DNA of 64,000 nucleotides from the NCBI RefSeq assembly GCF_026745355.1, contig NC_079206.1:25297437-25361436 (forward strand), written 5' to 3'. This document shows, piece by piece, positions 23,906 through 35,417 of this stretch. The position numbers were made by a program, and so were the translations under genes. The stretch is from Beta vulgaris subsp. vulgaris. Lineage: Eukaryota; Streptophyta; Magnoliopsida; Caryophyllales; Amaranthaceae. Below the pieces are notes generated by a model. The model searched no databases. It was not told the origin of the DNA and saw only the letters and a list, made by a program, of their open reading frames with translations. Each line of letters opens with the position of its first letter. The first letter of the stretch is position 1.

Positions 23906-25153
23906 CACTAGTGGAAAAATGAAAAAGGGTTGCGCTGAAAAAGGCCTGCAGGGCTGCACTTTTTGACAGCAGCCCTTTCAGTAGCAGCCCTTCACTTTTT
24001 AAGTAGGGCTGCGCTAGAAAAGCGCAGCCCTTAAGCTAGAAGGGCTGCGCTAGTTAGGAAAAAGCGCAGCCCTTCTAGCTTAGAAGGGCTGCGCTAGTTA
24101 GGAAAAAGCGCATCCCTTCTGAGCTAGAAGGGTTGCGCTTTTTCCTAACTAGCGCAGCCCTTCCTACCAAAAAAAAAAAAAAAATTTTGACATTTTTTTA
24201 CTCATAATCTCACATTTTCTGAAATTAAACAGAAGAGAAGATAAACGAAACGAAAATACTAAACCCAAAACAAAAATAAGAATGAAACGAAAATGAAAAA
24301 AAGGAACAAAAACTAATATACAAAGAGAAGTATACAAGAACATTAATCAAAACAAAGATGAAAATACAAGAAATTATATACAAAGAGAAGTATAAAAGAA
24401 CATTAATCAAAATAAACAAAGAGAAGTATACAAGAAAATTAATCAAAACAAAGAGAAGTATACAAGAACATTAATCAAAATATATAAACAAAGAGAAGTA
24501 TCCAAGAACATTAATCAAAATATATAAACAAAGAGAAGTATATAAGAACATTATAGATCTGAAAATACAAGAACTACCTCCAAACATTAACCTAATAATG
24601 TTTAAATACATAAAACAAAACCCTAATACATAATTTAAAGGAAAAAAAAAATCGAAAAAACTTAAAATGGCTATTTGGAGGCTTAAACGAACTCGGATGG
24701 CTTAAAAAGCCTAAACATCACGGCATAGTGTGAGTTTGACTCGTTGGCTCGTTCCGCTTCCGAAAAGGTATCACAATAGGCAATCGGAGTCCGTCGGCAT
24801 GATTCGTGCAAATCATTTCAGCGTTTTTGTCGCAACATTTCTGGGAGTTTTTGAGAGGATTAAAGAGAAGGAGGAGAGGGAGGAGGGATGTGAGAGAAAG
24901 AGGAAAAGGAATAATGAGGGACGTGAGAGAGGAGAGAGAAGAATGAGGGATATATTTGATGAATCCCGCTTAATATTTGAAGCCCGCGAACTTGAATTTT
25001 TCAAATTTTTTTAAGAAGGGCTGCGCTTTTCTTCAAAAACGCAGCCCTACTTAGTCAGAAGGGCTGCGCCTTTTATAAAAGGCGCAGCCCTTCTGTTGTG
25101 TAGGGCTGCGCTTTTGTACAAAAGCGCAGCCCTTCCTGTTTTTTCCCCTAGTG
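23906..25153. mobile_element. Non-autonomous CACTA-type element, 1248 bp, in element A protease
   Basis: Starts CACTAGTGGAAAAATG and ends TTTTTTCCCCTAGTG, with an exact 3-bp target duplication TGT (23903-23905, 25154-25156). The protease reading frame of element A resumes on each side. Both ends carry subterminal repeats of AGGGCTGCGCTTTT / AAAAGCGCAGCCCTT (23934-24167, 25013-25132). The interior has no transposase; a purine-rich stretch and a short Arg/Glu-rich ORF (24799-25014) have no recognisable identity. Confidence 0.9.
24300..24560. repeat. Tandem repeat of about 33-45 bp inside the small CACTA element
   Basis: Six or so irregular copies of a unit containing CAAAGAGAAGTATACAAGAA followed by CATTAATCAAAA. 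Unit lengths differ through inserted ATATATAAA. It accounts for a large part of the element's core. Confidence 0.75.
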
Positions 25154-25156
25154 TGT

Positions 25157-27059
25157 CATCTGCAAAGTAGTCTGTCTGCACTTTAAAACAACCAAGTTCA
25201 GTTTATTACAGATAGATAAAGGCATAACAGATACACTAGTACCTAAATCACATAAATTCTTATCTATAAACAAAGCACACACGTGACAAGGGATGAAAAA
25301 ACTACCATGATCTTTTAGTTTTGATGGAATTTTATTTTGCAAAACAACACTACACTCTTTAGTTAGAGCAACTCTATCTATGCCAGCAAAATCTTTCTTC
25401 TTATTAATCATATCTTCAAAAACTTGGCATACACATGTACTTGAGAAATTAAATTAGTGAAAGGAACTATTACCTCTAGATTTTTTACCATAGATATGAA
25501 CTTACCAAGTTGTTGATCGACCTTTGATTTTTGCATCTTATGAGGGAAAGGTAGTGGTGGTGTAGGAGAATTTGTAACCTTCTCCTTCTGCTTCTCTGTT
25601 TCATCTACTTTCTCGCGCTCAATTACAGTTTTTGAGCTATCATCACCTTCATTTTCATCCACTACATCATTCTAAACTCGAGGTGGCGAATCATCCGTAA
25701 GAATAGAGGGATCATCATATTGTGTACCGCTTCGAAGAGTGACGGCATTAGCAGTTTCTTTGGGAATTGGTTGCCCCGGCAGATAACCTGGTTGCCTCTG
25801 TGCATTACTTTCAGCCACCTGAGCAAGTTGAGTTTCCAAGTGTTTGGTAGTGTTCTTCAACTCCTTGATGCTCTCATCATGACTTTGTTTCATATAAACC
25901 ACGATTTTCATCATATCAGATAAAGTAGGTTCTTGTGAGCTAGCATTTGGAGAAGGTTGTTGCTGATAGCCTTCGTGTGAAGGCCTATTGAAACCAGGAG
26001 GGAGATCTGAGGAGCCCCTTACTAGTATTGTTGTCTAGCATGATTTTGATGGGGTGGTGGGTAGCAAAATTGTTGTATAGGTTAAGGGTTCTGAACATTG
26101 TTGCTTTTGTAGGAAAACTTGGGGTGATCCCTCCAACCTGGGTTATATGTGTTAGAGTAAGGGTAGTGTGGAGGTCTTTTTGCTAAAACTCATTTGCACG
26201 CTCCATCTGATTCGGGTCAGGTTGATTATAGCAACAATCATGACCAAAGTGGCCTTAAACACCACACACCTCACAGTAAGAAGAGGTAATAGGAGCTATG
26301 GAAGACATCGCATTAATACTCATAGGAGGAGTACTAGACTGTGAAGATTTTAGTGCATCCGTTTTCATGCTCAACTGGGCTACTTGTGAATGCAATAGGG
26401 AATATGCATCAGCATCCAACTTTTTTCTTCGTAATAGTCCTAGAAGAACTATGATCATTTGCTGCTAAGTTGGCTAGAAAATTGTACCTTTCATCCAACT
26501 CCTTATCTAGGAAAAAAACCCCTGCAGATGAATCAATTATACTCTTGATATGGGGTTGTAGACCATTGTAGAATGCTTGAGTGATGAACCACTTGTCAAG
26601 ATTGTAGTGTGGGCATTCTTTCTACAGGTCCTTGAACTTATTCCATGCTTCCTTCAATGTCTCATCAGGTTCTTGTTGGAAGGTAGCAACTTGTGCGCGT
26701 CTTATAGGACGATTAGTATATTCTTTCAGGAATGCTTCGGGAATAGTATTCCATTCAGTTGTTGTAACATCATTCAACCATTTTTTAGCTTTTTCTTTTA
26801 ATGAGAATTCAAAGACCATGACCTTCAACTGATCAGAAGTGACCCCTTAGTGCTTCACGGTACGAAAGAGTTGTTGAAACCGTTGTAAATGATTTGCAGG
26901 GTCTTCAGATGGATGCCCTCCAAACTGGTTCTATTGGATCATATGAATGAGAGATGGCTTAATCTCAAAATTGGTCGCTTGTATATCAGGCATAGTAGGG
27001 CCTATGGGAACATTGTCAGGGGAAGGTACCCCATAAGACTTCAATGACTTAGAAGGCAT
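25157..27059 (-). pseudogene. Gypsy element A: gag and protease N-terminal half
   Basis: The minus-strand start MPSKSLKSYGVPSPDNVPIG at 27059 leads to the capsid domain (VMVFEFSLKEKAKKWLNDV, TIPEAFLKEYTNRPIRRAQV, EPDETLKEAWNKFKDL, WFITQAFYNGLQPHIKSI). Next comes a single zinc knuckle (C-E-V-C-x4-H-x4-C at about 26230-26280), the KETANAVTLRSGTQYD signature near 25745, and the protease start LCDLGTSVSVMPLSICNKL (about 25185-25245, active-site DLGT). In-frame stops and shifts are present. The protein would have packaged the element RNA. The open frame upstream of 27059 (to 27244) is leader with chance coding. Confidence 0.85.
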
Positions 27060-28790
27060 GATCGATTCTGATGGTTCCTCCATGGATTTTCCCTGATTAG
27101 CAGACTACTTCTTCTTCTTTTGTTTCTTCTTGAGTATTCGGAGGGTTTTCTCAAGATCATGACCGGTTGGAACTGGGGTGGTCGACCTGGCCAGAGTGAT
27201 ATCTCGTTCTTGTGCTTGCAATCTTGTCCGAATCGCATGTGCAATCTCTCGAATCTTCTCTAGGCCTTATGTGACCATTGGACTTCTGTTCCACAACTTA
27301 AATAAAGACACTAAACGCCTAATCTGTACCAAAACATGTAACACACGAAAACAAATCCAAAGATATCAAATCACACAGAAATCGAGCATAAAATAGCTCA
27401 AATCGACTATCAAAACTAAGGAAATTGGAGTAAATAATCTATATATAGTTGACACGTCAGTATGCTGGGTTCTGAAAAAATAACGATCATCAGGAGGACC
27501 AATCATGGAGCCATCAACGAAAACTAATGGAAGATCGAGCAAGGATGAATATGTGTAACGTGTTTTATGTGTTTGATTGTATTTATCTGTGAGAGTAAAT
27601 GAAAGAATAGTAATTCTATGAGAGATTAAATATGCGTCAAAGAGCGTGCCAAAAACAAGAAAAACTTAAAAAAAATAAGAAAATTTTATGTGCGGCACGC
27701 ATGGGCATTGTGTCCAACTCACAAGCTACGCGTCTGGCGCATTGTTGTGCGCTAAGCGCACGCCCTGTGCAATTTTCAATTATGTTTGCAGTTTCGTTCT
27801 TCTCCGTGTGCAATATGTTGCATCAGACGCAACTCAAATCTGGCCGATTATTTTATTGAATTTTGTCTTTTAAAGATTCTTTTTATCTTTATAAAATATT
27901 CTCATTCTAAATTCAAAAATCAGCCACCCTAAAAGAGATTAAATCTTATTTACTTGGCTTTTCATAGAACTTGGCTCAATATAATCAAACGGTGGGCACA
28001 AAATACAATTGATTATCAAGAATAATTTAGTGGGATTTGAAATTAGATTTTGAATCTTTAAAACAAATAAACAGACTTTATGATTTTGAGAACGATTTGG
28101 GTACTCATTCTTCATATTGCTCTCCCTTGGATCAAACCAATTAAGACCACGGTATGCATCATCATCGAGTACTCATAAATAGGGAGATACGATTATTTGT
28201 CTATACTGCTCTAACTGAAGAACTGCATGTTGCTTGCTCCACCTTTGGAACTTCATTGTGCTAGTTCCTCTCAAGAAATGCATACTAATTGTTCTCCTAT
28301 GGAACTTCTTTGTACTTGCTTTGACTCTAAAACTTTATGTTGTTGTTCCTACTATGGAACTACGTACTGATTTATAGTGGTTCCTAATCTGGAACTTCAT
28401 TACCTTATTCTTGCTTAAAACTTGGGATTCCAAGAACTAGTTTGTATTCCCTTATTCGAACTTAATCCTTGCTTCAACATTTCCTTATTTCTCCAAGTGT
28501 TTTCTTCACAAGGCTTCAACTTAATAGCTTGTTATATTCCAACTTAGGAAATACATAAAGTCTAACAACATATATGTATAATTAGACTTTTTCTCTCTTT
28601 GAGATTCACCCTCTGGAACTTCAGTTGTCGAAGTTCCTTCATAATGTGATAGATATAACCTTTCATAACTTGCTATATCTTAGTATAATAGGCACATCTT
28701 AAACATACATGTTGGTTAGATAACATCATTGTTCACAATCATCAAGACACTATATGACTCAACAACATTCCCCTTCTTGATGATGACAAA
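27060..28790 (-). repeat. Probable LTR and leader sequence, family uncertain
   Basis: No gene. On the minus strand, GTCATCATCAAGAAGGGGAA followed by TGTTGTTGAGTCATATAG (about 28790-28755) looks like a copia (SIRE/Maximus-like) polypurine tract and LTR start. The repeated GGAACTTC/GAAGTTCC motifs (28240-28640) and the CT-rich, CACAGATAAATAC-type stretch near 27590 would fit within an LTR running down to about 27470. I could not find a matching primer site, a second LTR copy or a target duplication, so it may instead be the 5' end of element A. Confidence 0.3.
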
Positions 28791-28800
28791 CAAATGATGC

Positions 28801-29409
28801 TTATCACAAATTATACACTAAAACAATGTAAAATAATCCATCTCAATGAACAAGTCATGCATGTACTCTAAGGGAATATTCTTTATTTCGACTTAACTAT
28901 ACTTGACCATAAGCATCATACATTTTTTTTCTCCCTTTTGTCATTATAGAAAAAGGATCATCTTATACACAATTGTTTTAGGTAAATCATACACATTGTT
29001 ATATGATACACTTGCCACCATGAATTTTAGTCACTTGCTTGTCGTAAAGCAACAAGAATCTCAGTTTTCAAACATAGGATGCAATTTCTAGAGGATTATC
29101 CAGCTTATTATAATCCAAAGACCCAACTTCAAAACCACTAAAGGAATTTGACAAATAGGAAACTGAAAATCAATTAAAGGTCATATTTGAAAGTCAATAA
29201 CTGATTAAGAGAATAAGATAGTATAATATCAGGCTCAAAGAAATATGAATGGAGTTTATCGAACAATTTGGATAGAAGAAACTTGAAATATATAGTGTGC
29301 TCTATGTTTTAGACTTTCAATAAGAGAATATTTACAATCATTAATTACAATTAATTACTTTAGGTCACACATTTGAAAGCCCCTCCAAAAACCACACAAA
29401 ATCACCTGG
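28801..29409. other. Unassigned AT-rich interval
   Basis: No ORF, repeat or RNA gene could be supported here. Confidence 0.3.
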
Positions 29410-29417
29410 ATATATAG

Positions 29418-29657
29418 TAGAGGTGATCATTTTGGCCCGGCCCGACCCGTTTTTGGGTTGCCCGTATTTTTTTGGCTTTGGGCAAGCCAAAAATGACTTT
29501 TTAGTCTATTTTTTGGCCCGGTCCATTTTGGTCTGCAAAAGCCCGCTAATTTAGGCCCGAAATAGCGGGTTTTGGACAAAAAATTTCGGCCCGAATTTAG
29601 GCGCGGTCCGACCAATGGGTAAATTTTTTACCGCGGCCCGGCCCATGATCACCTCTA
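29418..29657. mobile_element. hAT-type MITE, 240 bp, GC-rich
   Basis: Ends TAGAGGTGATCA and TGATCACCTCTA are perfect inverted repeats, and the 8-bp target duplication ATATATAG is exact (29410-29417, 29658-29665). The interior has repeated GGCCCGG, GCCCGA and GCGGG blocks. An 8-bp duplication with TAG-type ends assigns it to the hAT superfamily. Confidence 0.9.
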
Positions 29658-29665
29658 ATATATAG

Positions 29666-31113
29666 CCAAGTTCACTTTACTCAACAAACCAACCTTTGTT
29701 TAGGAACACACATGGAAAAGGAATTTGCACAAATTCATCGTTGTAATCAAGTTCTTCCAACTTTTGCTTATGGTCCCATCTTAAATCATAATATTCATGA
29801 GTAGACACCTCCGATAACATATGATATGTTGATTCTAGGAAAGCAAAGAAAGTTGATCACCTTATTTTTATTTTTTTAACGAGGGTCAAGTTATTGCACA
29901 TTACATACTTATGACAATGAAGAAAATACTTACTCATACATTCTTGAGATTGACCTCCAAATATGAAAATATTATATCAAATCCTTTCTTATTCCCCTGG
30001 AGTTCGTTACCATTCACTTTACATCTTGGAGCTTATAAGAGTATTTACATCTAATGATTTTTTCTTCTAAGCATCAATTGATAAATCACAAAATACTTGC
30101 TTCTCACTTCATCCACAAACTTCCCTATTAGAATAATATTTCCACCATTATGACTATTTAGCATCCTCAAACCATAAAATAAATAAATGTTAAATTAGAG
30201 TACATGGAAATTGGGATATTTGAAGTGAGAGAAGGATATGAATGGAATAAGGAATTAATCAATCAATGGGTATTTAAAGAAATATGGTGTGCATCGATGA
30301 TAGTTGGTTAAGAATAGGTTTATTCCCTCCAAATGTTTAAAAAAAAATAAAGAAATATATTATGGAAATTTAATTACTTGTCTTGTTCCATCAATAATTC
30401 TTCTATCTTTGACAGCGTAAGATATTCATGTTTGACATCACATTCATAGTTCTATTATGAGACCTTACTTCTTAAGCAAGTGGATATGCCTTTTACGACA
30501 AAACAATCAAGTATAAAACATTTACGCCATATAATCAATTCAATGTTAATCTTAAACTTATCAACAGTAAGGACTTCTTCTGTCTTCTTTGGAATAGTGT
30601 TATGAGTCTATTTTACTTAAAGTTTATTGTTCATTGTACCTTTTGTAATTATTGTGATGGTTGGGGGAATTCTTGCACTCCCCTCCTTTGCCTTTCTGTT
30701 TCACGGTTTTCATTTTCCTTACCCTTTTCCTCACTTCCTCAGTCCTTGTCTCTGCTTTCCCTCTTACATGGATAAAGATAAATCAAATGGAGGTGAAAGA
30801 GTGGTGGTGGTGGTGGAGGAGGTGATAGTGATGGTGAAGCCGACCGACAAAGATATAGAATGATTTTCTGTCAAGTCGATTGATGACCATGGATTCCAGT
30901 GGCAGTGACAGACGATCTCAGTCAACCAATTGATTGAGATGATCTCAACCAAGACTTATGAAATTAATTTAAGATATAACATAATAAAATAATAAAATAA
31001 TCGTTGTGTTACATTCCCTCTATTTATATCTTTATCACTTGGAATCTTAAAACTATTCATAATTACATAGAAGCTTTTAAAATTTTATCTATATATAAGA
31101 AAAAACATATCCA
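29666..31113. other. Unassigned interval
   Basis: Mostly AT-rich. A short ORF at 30627-30863 (plus; hydrophobic then Val/Glu-rich through a GGTGGTGGT run) has no family signature and overlaps an equally long opposite frame. I see no supported gene. Confidence 0.3.
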
Positions 31114-31121
31114 TGTAGGGT

Positions 31122-31685
31122 TAGGGATGACAATTGGGCGGGGCGGGTGCGGAGGATGGTACCTCCACACCCGCACCCGCATTAAATTCTCATTCCCATC
31201 CCCGCTCCACCACCCATTGCGGGGAAAGATTCCATCCCCATCCCCGCCCCACCACCCATTGCGGAGGGAAATTCTAGACCCACCCCCGCACCCGCGTCGT
31301 ACCCGCGTCATACCCCCTTCATCCCCGCAAAAAATCTGCCATAAGCCCATTATAGTTGTCTACTTCACAAAATCACAATATAATATAGTAAAAGAAAAGT
31401 TAAAATACATTAACAAAGGCAAATGTTTTATTACATTTCAAAAGTGTCTTCAAATACGTTAGTAATATATGTATATAAATAGAATTTTAATAATAAATAT
31501 GCCAAGCGGGGGTGGGGCGGGGCGGGCGGGGATGGGGCGGGTATAACATAAAATCCACACCCGCTCCACCACCCAATGCGGGTACAATTTTAATCCCCAT
31601 CCCCGCCAAACCTAGACCCATCCCCGCCCCAATTGGGCGGGGATGGGACGAGTCTCCTACTTGACCCGCCCCACTGCCATCCCTA
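31122..31685. mobile_element. hAT-type MITE, 564 bp, GC-rich ends
   Basis: Ends TAGGGATGACAATTGGGCGG and its near inverse CCCGCCCCACTGCCATCCCTA. The exact 8-bp duplication TGTAGGGT lies at 31114-31121 and 31686-31693. The outer 200 bp on each side is rich in CCCCGC/GCGGGG words, while the core (31360-31500) is AT-rich. Long Pro/Arg frames through it are composition artefacts. Confidence 0.92.
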
Positions 31686-31888
31686 TGTAGGGTCTTGTTT
31701 AATTTTTCTCAATGAGTACTTTATTAGTATTCAATCGTTATAATTTTTAGTAATGTGTAATGAAATATATATTGAAGGTTAATGAAGTGCATTAGCAAAA
31801 TTCAAAAGTAAAAGTAAGAAAGATAAAAAAAAATACATAGGGGGTAAGAGATAAGAAAAATGTTTGGCTTACAATTACTATATTTCCT

Positions 31889-32083
31889 CCGTTATAAAAT
31901 CAAAGAAACACTTACCATTTTAGGCCGTTTCAAAATAAATGAAACGTTACTTTATTTAGTATTCACTTTTCTCCATCTCTCTCCTCATTACATGAATCCC
32001 TCTTTTTCTTTCTCTTTATCTCTCTCCTTCTAAGTTCACGTGCCAAGACCCTACATTTCATTTAAAACAGAACGAAGAAACTG
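31889..32083. mobile_element. Stowaway-like MITE, degenerate
   Basis: Left end TTTCCTCCGTTATAAAAT and right end AACAGAACGAAGAAAC (inverse GTTTCTTCGTTCTG) form imperfect inverted ends of the CTCC.TCCGTT type. It directly abuts the CACTA end at 32086. Confidence 0.45.
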
Positions 32084-32085
32084 TC

Positions 32086-32663
32086 ACTAGTGGAAAAAAA
32101 AAGGCAAGGGTTACGATGCAAAAGTTGCGGTTATCCGAAAACTACAGCCTTCACACTAAAGGATTGGGATTAAACCGCAACCCTTCACAGTAAGGGGTTG
32201 CAGTTTTTGGGCTAACCACAACCCTTGGTCTTGTTTAATCCATGTTTATTCATTCCCAGCCCCAGTCCATGTTACTCACCTCTCGCATTTTCTCTACAGT
32301 GGTCATGTCACATGTGCTCTCACCCAAACCCTACCTCTCTTCTTCTCCCCTATCCCGTTTCTTTCTCTTTGCTTGCCGCGCTACCTCCCTTTTAGTTTGT
32401 CGGTGCTCCACCTCCACCAGGCACTCGCCGTGCTGATCTCAATACTCTAATAACTCATTTTCTACTCTCTCTGCAAAATCTTCGAACAAAAATACCTAAT
32501 TCAATGTGTGAAAATGGCGAAATCTCGATTTTCAATGAAGGTCGTAAACGATGGATTTGCTTTTATCACTCTTTCAAATCCTCCTATTAATGGCTTGGCG
32601 CTTCCGAGTTAGTTTTTAATTTTCCGTAATCGAATTTCGTTTATTTTTCAATTTTCAACTGCG

Positions 32664-32716
<53 letters not shown>

Positions 32717-33242
32717 TGTTTGTTTTTTTTTTTTTTTTTTTAGTAATTGACGGATTGAAAGAGTTATATTCCTTGGTGCTCGTTCTGTTCAATTTTTTTA
32801 GGCCGTTATTGCTTGCCTTATGCTTAAAGTTGGTGAATTCAATGAGTTATTGATATTTGTGGGATTTCATGGCCTAATATGCATCTAAGTGATTGTTTTA
32901 GGGCTTTAATTATTTTATCTATGGTTAAGTGTTTGTTGTTTAGACTTTAGACTTTAATGGCTTGATAGTCTATCTAAAACTCTATGCTATTATCAAATTA
33001 ATTCTATTACTCCCTCGGTTTAAAATTATAAGACATGTAAACCACTTTTACGCATATTAAGAATTTAGTTAGTTTTAGTTAGATCTGCATAGGTAATAAG
33101 ACTTGACATTAAATATTGTATTGATAATAGAAAATAACCTATAATATTATCTTGATAGTATAAAGTTGCATTTAATGTAACCTTTCTGATTTGAAGTTTG
33201 TCTTTTGGAAGTATGTCAGTCTTGAGGTATGAAATGGTTGGC
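32086..33242. mobile_element. CACTA-type element end carrying host-gene sequence (right end not found)
   Basis: Begins CACTAGTGGAAAAAAAAGGC, closely matching the terminus of the element at 23906. It continues into subterminal repeats of AACCGCAACCCTT / AAGGGTTGCGGTT type (32105-32235). Then comes gene-like sequence with a pyrimidine-rich leader, a start codon and an intron (32514-32783). A second CACTA end starts at 33243. No TTTCC.CTAGTG end for this element was seen downstream, so it is truncated, or its right end lies beyond later insertions. Confidence 0.65.
32514..32783 (+). pseudogene. Captured fragment of a peroxisomal multifunctional beta-oxidation gene (AIM1/MFP-like)
   Basis: ATG at 32514 opens a frame reading MAKSRFSMKVVNDGFAFITL then SNPPINGLALP to 32607. 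This fits the N-terminus of the plant peroxisomal enoyl-CoA hydratase/3-hydroxyacyl-CoA dehydrogenase family, whose consensus there is MAK-M-V-NDG-A-ITxSNPPxNxLAxP. A GTTAGT donor follows at 32608; the intron, with a TA microsatellite (32668-32711) and a long poly-T, ends TAG at 32743. The next exon continues in phase as I-IDGLKELYS, where the family has IIAGLKEK. Similarity is lost at about 32783, inside exon 2. Genomic structure with an intact intron means DNA-level capture, not retroposition. About 40 of more than 700 residues are present, so no enzyme is made. Confidence 0.8.
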
Positions 33243-33683
33243 CACTACAAGAAAACATGCTTTAGGCAACGTCAGAAAAATGTAGTTGTATGCTGATTTA
33301 TTGTTGCTAAAGGCCTATAGCAACGGATTATCAAGCGTCACCAATATGTGGCGTTGCTATAAGCCTGTAGCAACGCTGTAGCCACTTTTAGCAACAAATT
33401 AAGATAATCCGCTACCATAAATATTTATGGCAACGCTTTTTCTTTAGCAACAATATCACCTCATTATGGCAATGTTTTCTTTTGGCAACACTTCACCAAA
33501 TTATGGCAATGCTTTTATTTGGCAACACTTTTACCTAATTATAGCAACAATAGATATTTAACTTAAAGCAACATTATGGCAACACTTCATAGCTTATTAT
33601 TGGAACATTTATCTAGTTTTTTTTGGCAATGCTTATCCTATTAATTAAGGCAATAATAAAAATTTGATCAGAATATCCAACAA
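33243..33683. mobile_element. CACTA-type element end with GGCAACGCT subterminal repeats
   Basis: CACTACAAGAAAACATGC begins at 33243, followed by many copies of TTGGCAACGCT / AGCGTTGCTATA-like words to about 33650. The opposite end (TTTCTTGTAGTG) was not found, and an hAT element interrupts it at 33684. Confidence 0.55.
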
Positions 33684-34439
33684 CTAGGTAGCACGAAAAC
33701 GGATACGGACCCGTACCGGGACGGAAAACGGTAAAATCAAATTTTCAAAAAACGGGTACGGCATGGATTCGGCAAAAAATAAAACAATAAAATAAATCTG
33801 GGAAAAAATTATTTTATTTTTCATGACTCAATTTGTAAAAGTAAAACAGAAAATATTACTTTACGTTTTTAATATTTATATTTTCCTTCTAGTAAATAAT
33901 AAGACATAAAAAAAATCTCAAAAAGAAAAGTATATTTTAAGAGTACAGCCAAAGAAAAAAAAAGTATTAAAATAGAAAAGAAAAAGTCAACAGAAAAAGT
34001 TGTAGTTGAATAAAGTTAGAAATGTACAACTGGCAAGGTGGCAACCATAACTCCATAAGTGCAACAAGTTCTTTTTTTTTTTCAAGATATCACGTGATCC
34101 TATTTTTCCTCTCTCCTCTCTCCTGTCTCCTCTCTCCTGTCTCCTCTCTCCTGTCTCCTCTTCTTCTCCTCACTCGAACTCAATCAGAACTCAGAAGACT
34201 ACTGCTCTTCTTCAATGGCGTCTGAAATTTCAGTGAAGATCAAGAAACGTCTCTAAATTTGCTTCAGCCGTCCCCGAAACGTCCCCATCAAGAAACCCTA
34301 GCCGTCCCCAAATAACTCAGCGTCCCCATTTTTTAGAGTCGTGCCAGAGACGTATTTCCGGCGTCCCCGTACCGTACCCGTATCGTCCCCGTCCCCGGTA
34401 CGGGAAACGGCACCCTGGAGAAGTACCCGTGCTTCATAG
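33684..34439. mobile_element. hAT-type non-autonomous element, 756 bp
   Basis: The left end CTAGGTAGCACGAAAACGGATAC-like sequence and the right end GTACCCGTGCTTCATAG are imperfect inverted repeats. An exact 8-bp duplication TCCAACAA flanks them (33676-33683, 34440-34447). Both arms contain CGGTACGGG/CCGTACCG words. The core holds a pyrimidine-rich repeat (CTCCTCTCTCCTGT, about four copies, 34105-34160) and a start codon at 34214 opening MASEISVKIKKRL then stop. That piece looks like a carried leader and first codons of a host gene I cannot identify. Confidence 0.85.
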
Positions 34440-34882
34440 TCCAACAATACAAATGGACACTTCTTAGCTTGATATGCAACATTTTCCTTTATCTTTCTAG
34501 ACAACACTTTCAAATTGTGTTTAAAGCAAAACGTCTAATTGGTTCCCCAAATCCAATTTTCCACCAAGAAGCTATGTATATCAAAATAAATATATTATAT
34601 TATATTCCAATATGTACATTAGTCATCCAAACGAACACCATTATCTTTAGTTACATCAACTAAAACTAATGTCTAAAAATCAAATCAAAACTCATTATTA
34701 TATTATATTCCAAAATCTACCTAATTTTAATGTGCCTAAGACATCCCATGATTCTTCACAAATTTGGAGAAGTTCGTAGAGTTTGTGTATTCTGTACCAT
34801 CCTGCAAAACAAGAAAAATATTATAATTAGACAATAGAAGACGGTGTCTACTTGATGATACTAGTTTCTTAAATAAAACATA

Positions 34883-35040
34883 GGGAAATTCCATCTAGTA
34901 CCACTCAGTTTTTGCAAATTCCATTTGATACCCAAATTTTAAGAATTGTCCAACTAATACCACTATAATTACACCCTAATTGTTACCATGACTCTATTGT
35001 TAACAAAAAGTTAGAAAACATTATGTTATCTTAGTTTAAC
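34883..35040 (+). repeat. MULE left terminal inverted repeat
   Basis: Pairs with 36990-37146. The differences seen are few, for example ACCCTAATTGTTACC here against ACCTTAATTACTACC in the other arm read inversely. Similarity ends at about TTATGTTA. Confidence 0.9.
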
Positions 35041-35417
35041 TAATAAATTAACTTCCCTCCCTCATTTAACACCCATTCCTTTTAAATGTGTGCTTCCCTC
35101 CAAAAGCTAAAACTTATTTCACATGACATCGACTGCCAAACAAAAGAATATTCACAAACGTTAATAAACCATAATCTGCAAACATCAGTTGAAGTAGCTG
35201 ACAAAGTACCAAAGTGCTTAAAGAAAAGATTGACGATACCAAATAAACGAAACATAAACAAATAGAATGTAACAGCACTGAGACATATGCTTCTAAAAAG
35301 ACTTAATACCTGGTTGTGATAATAAATAACATTAGTGGATATTACAAGAACACCGCCAATTGGAGAAGGAACTGCAAGCAGCTTGTGTTATTCTCATTAT
35401 GATGATAACAATCATGA

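Noticed and set aside
31004..31462. 152-residue plus frame rich in Pro and Arg
   Set aside because: It runs through the GC-rich arm of the hAT MITE at 31122; composition artefact.
33014..33190. ACTCCCTCGGTTTAAAATTA as a Stowaway MITE
   Set aside because: Only the left end is convincing; no inverted right end with TA could be placed, so it is at most a fragment.
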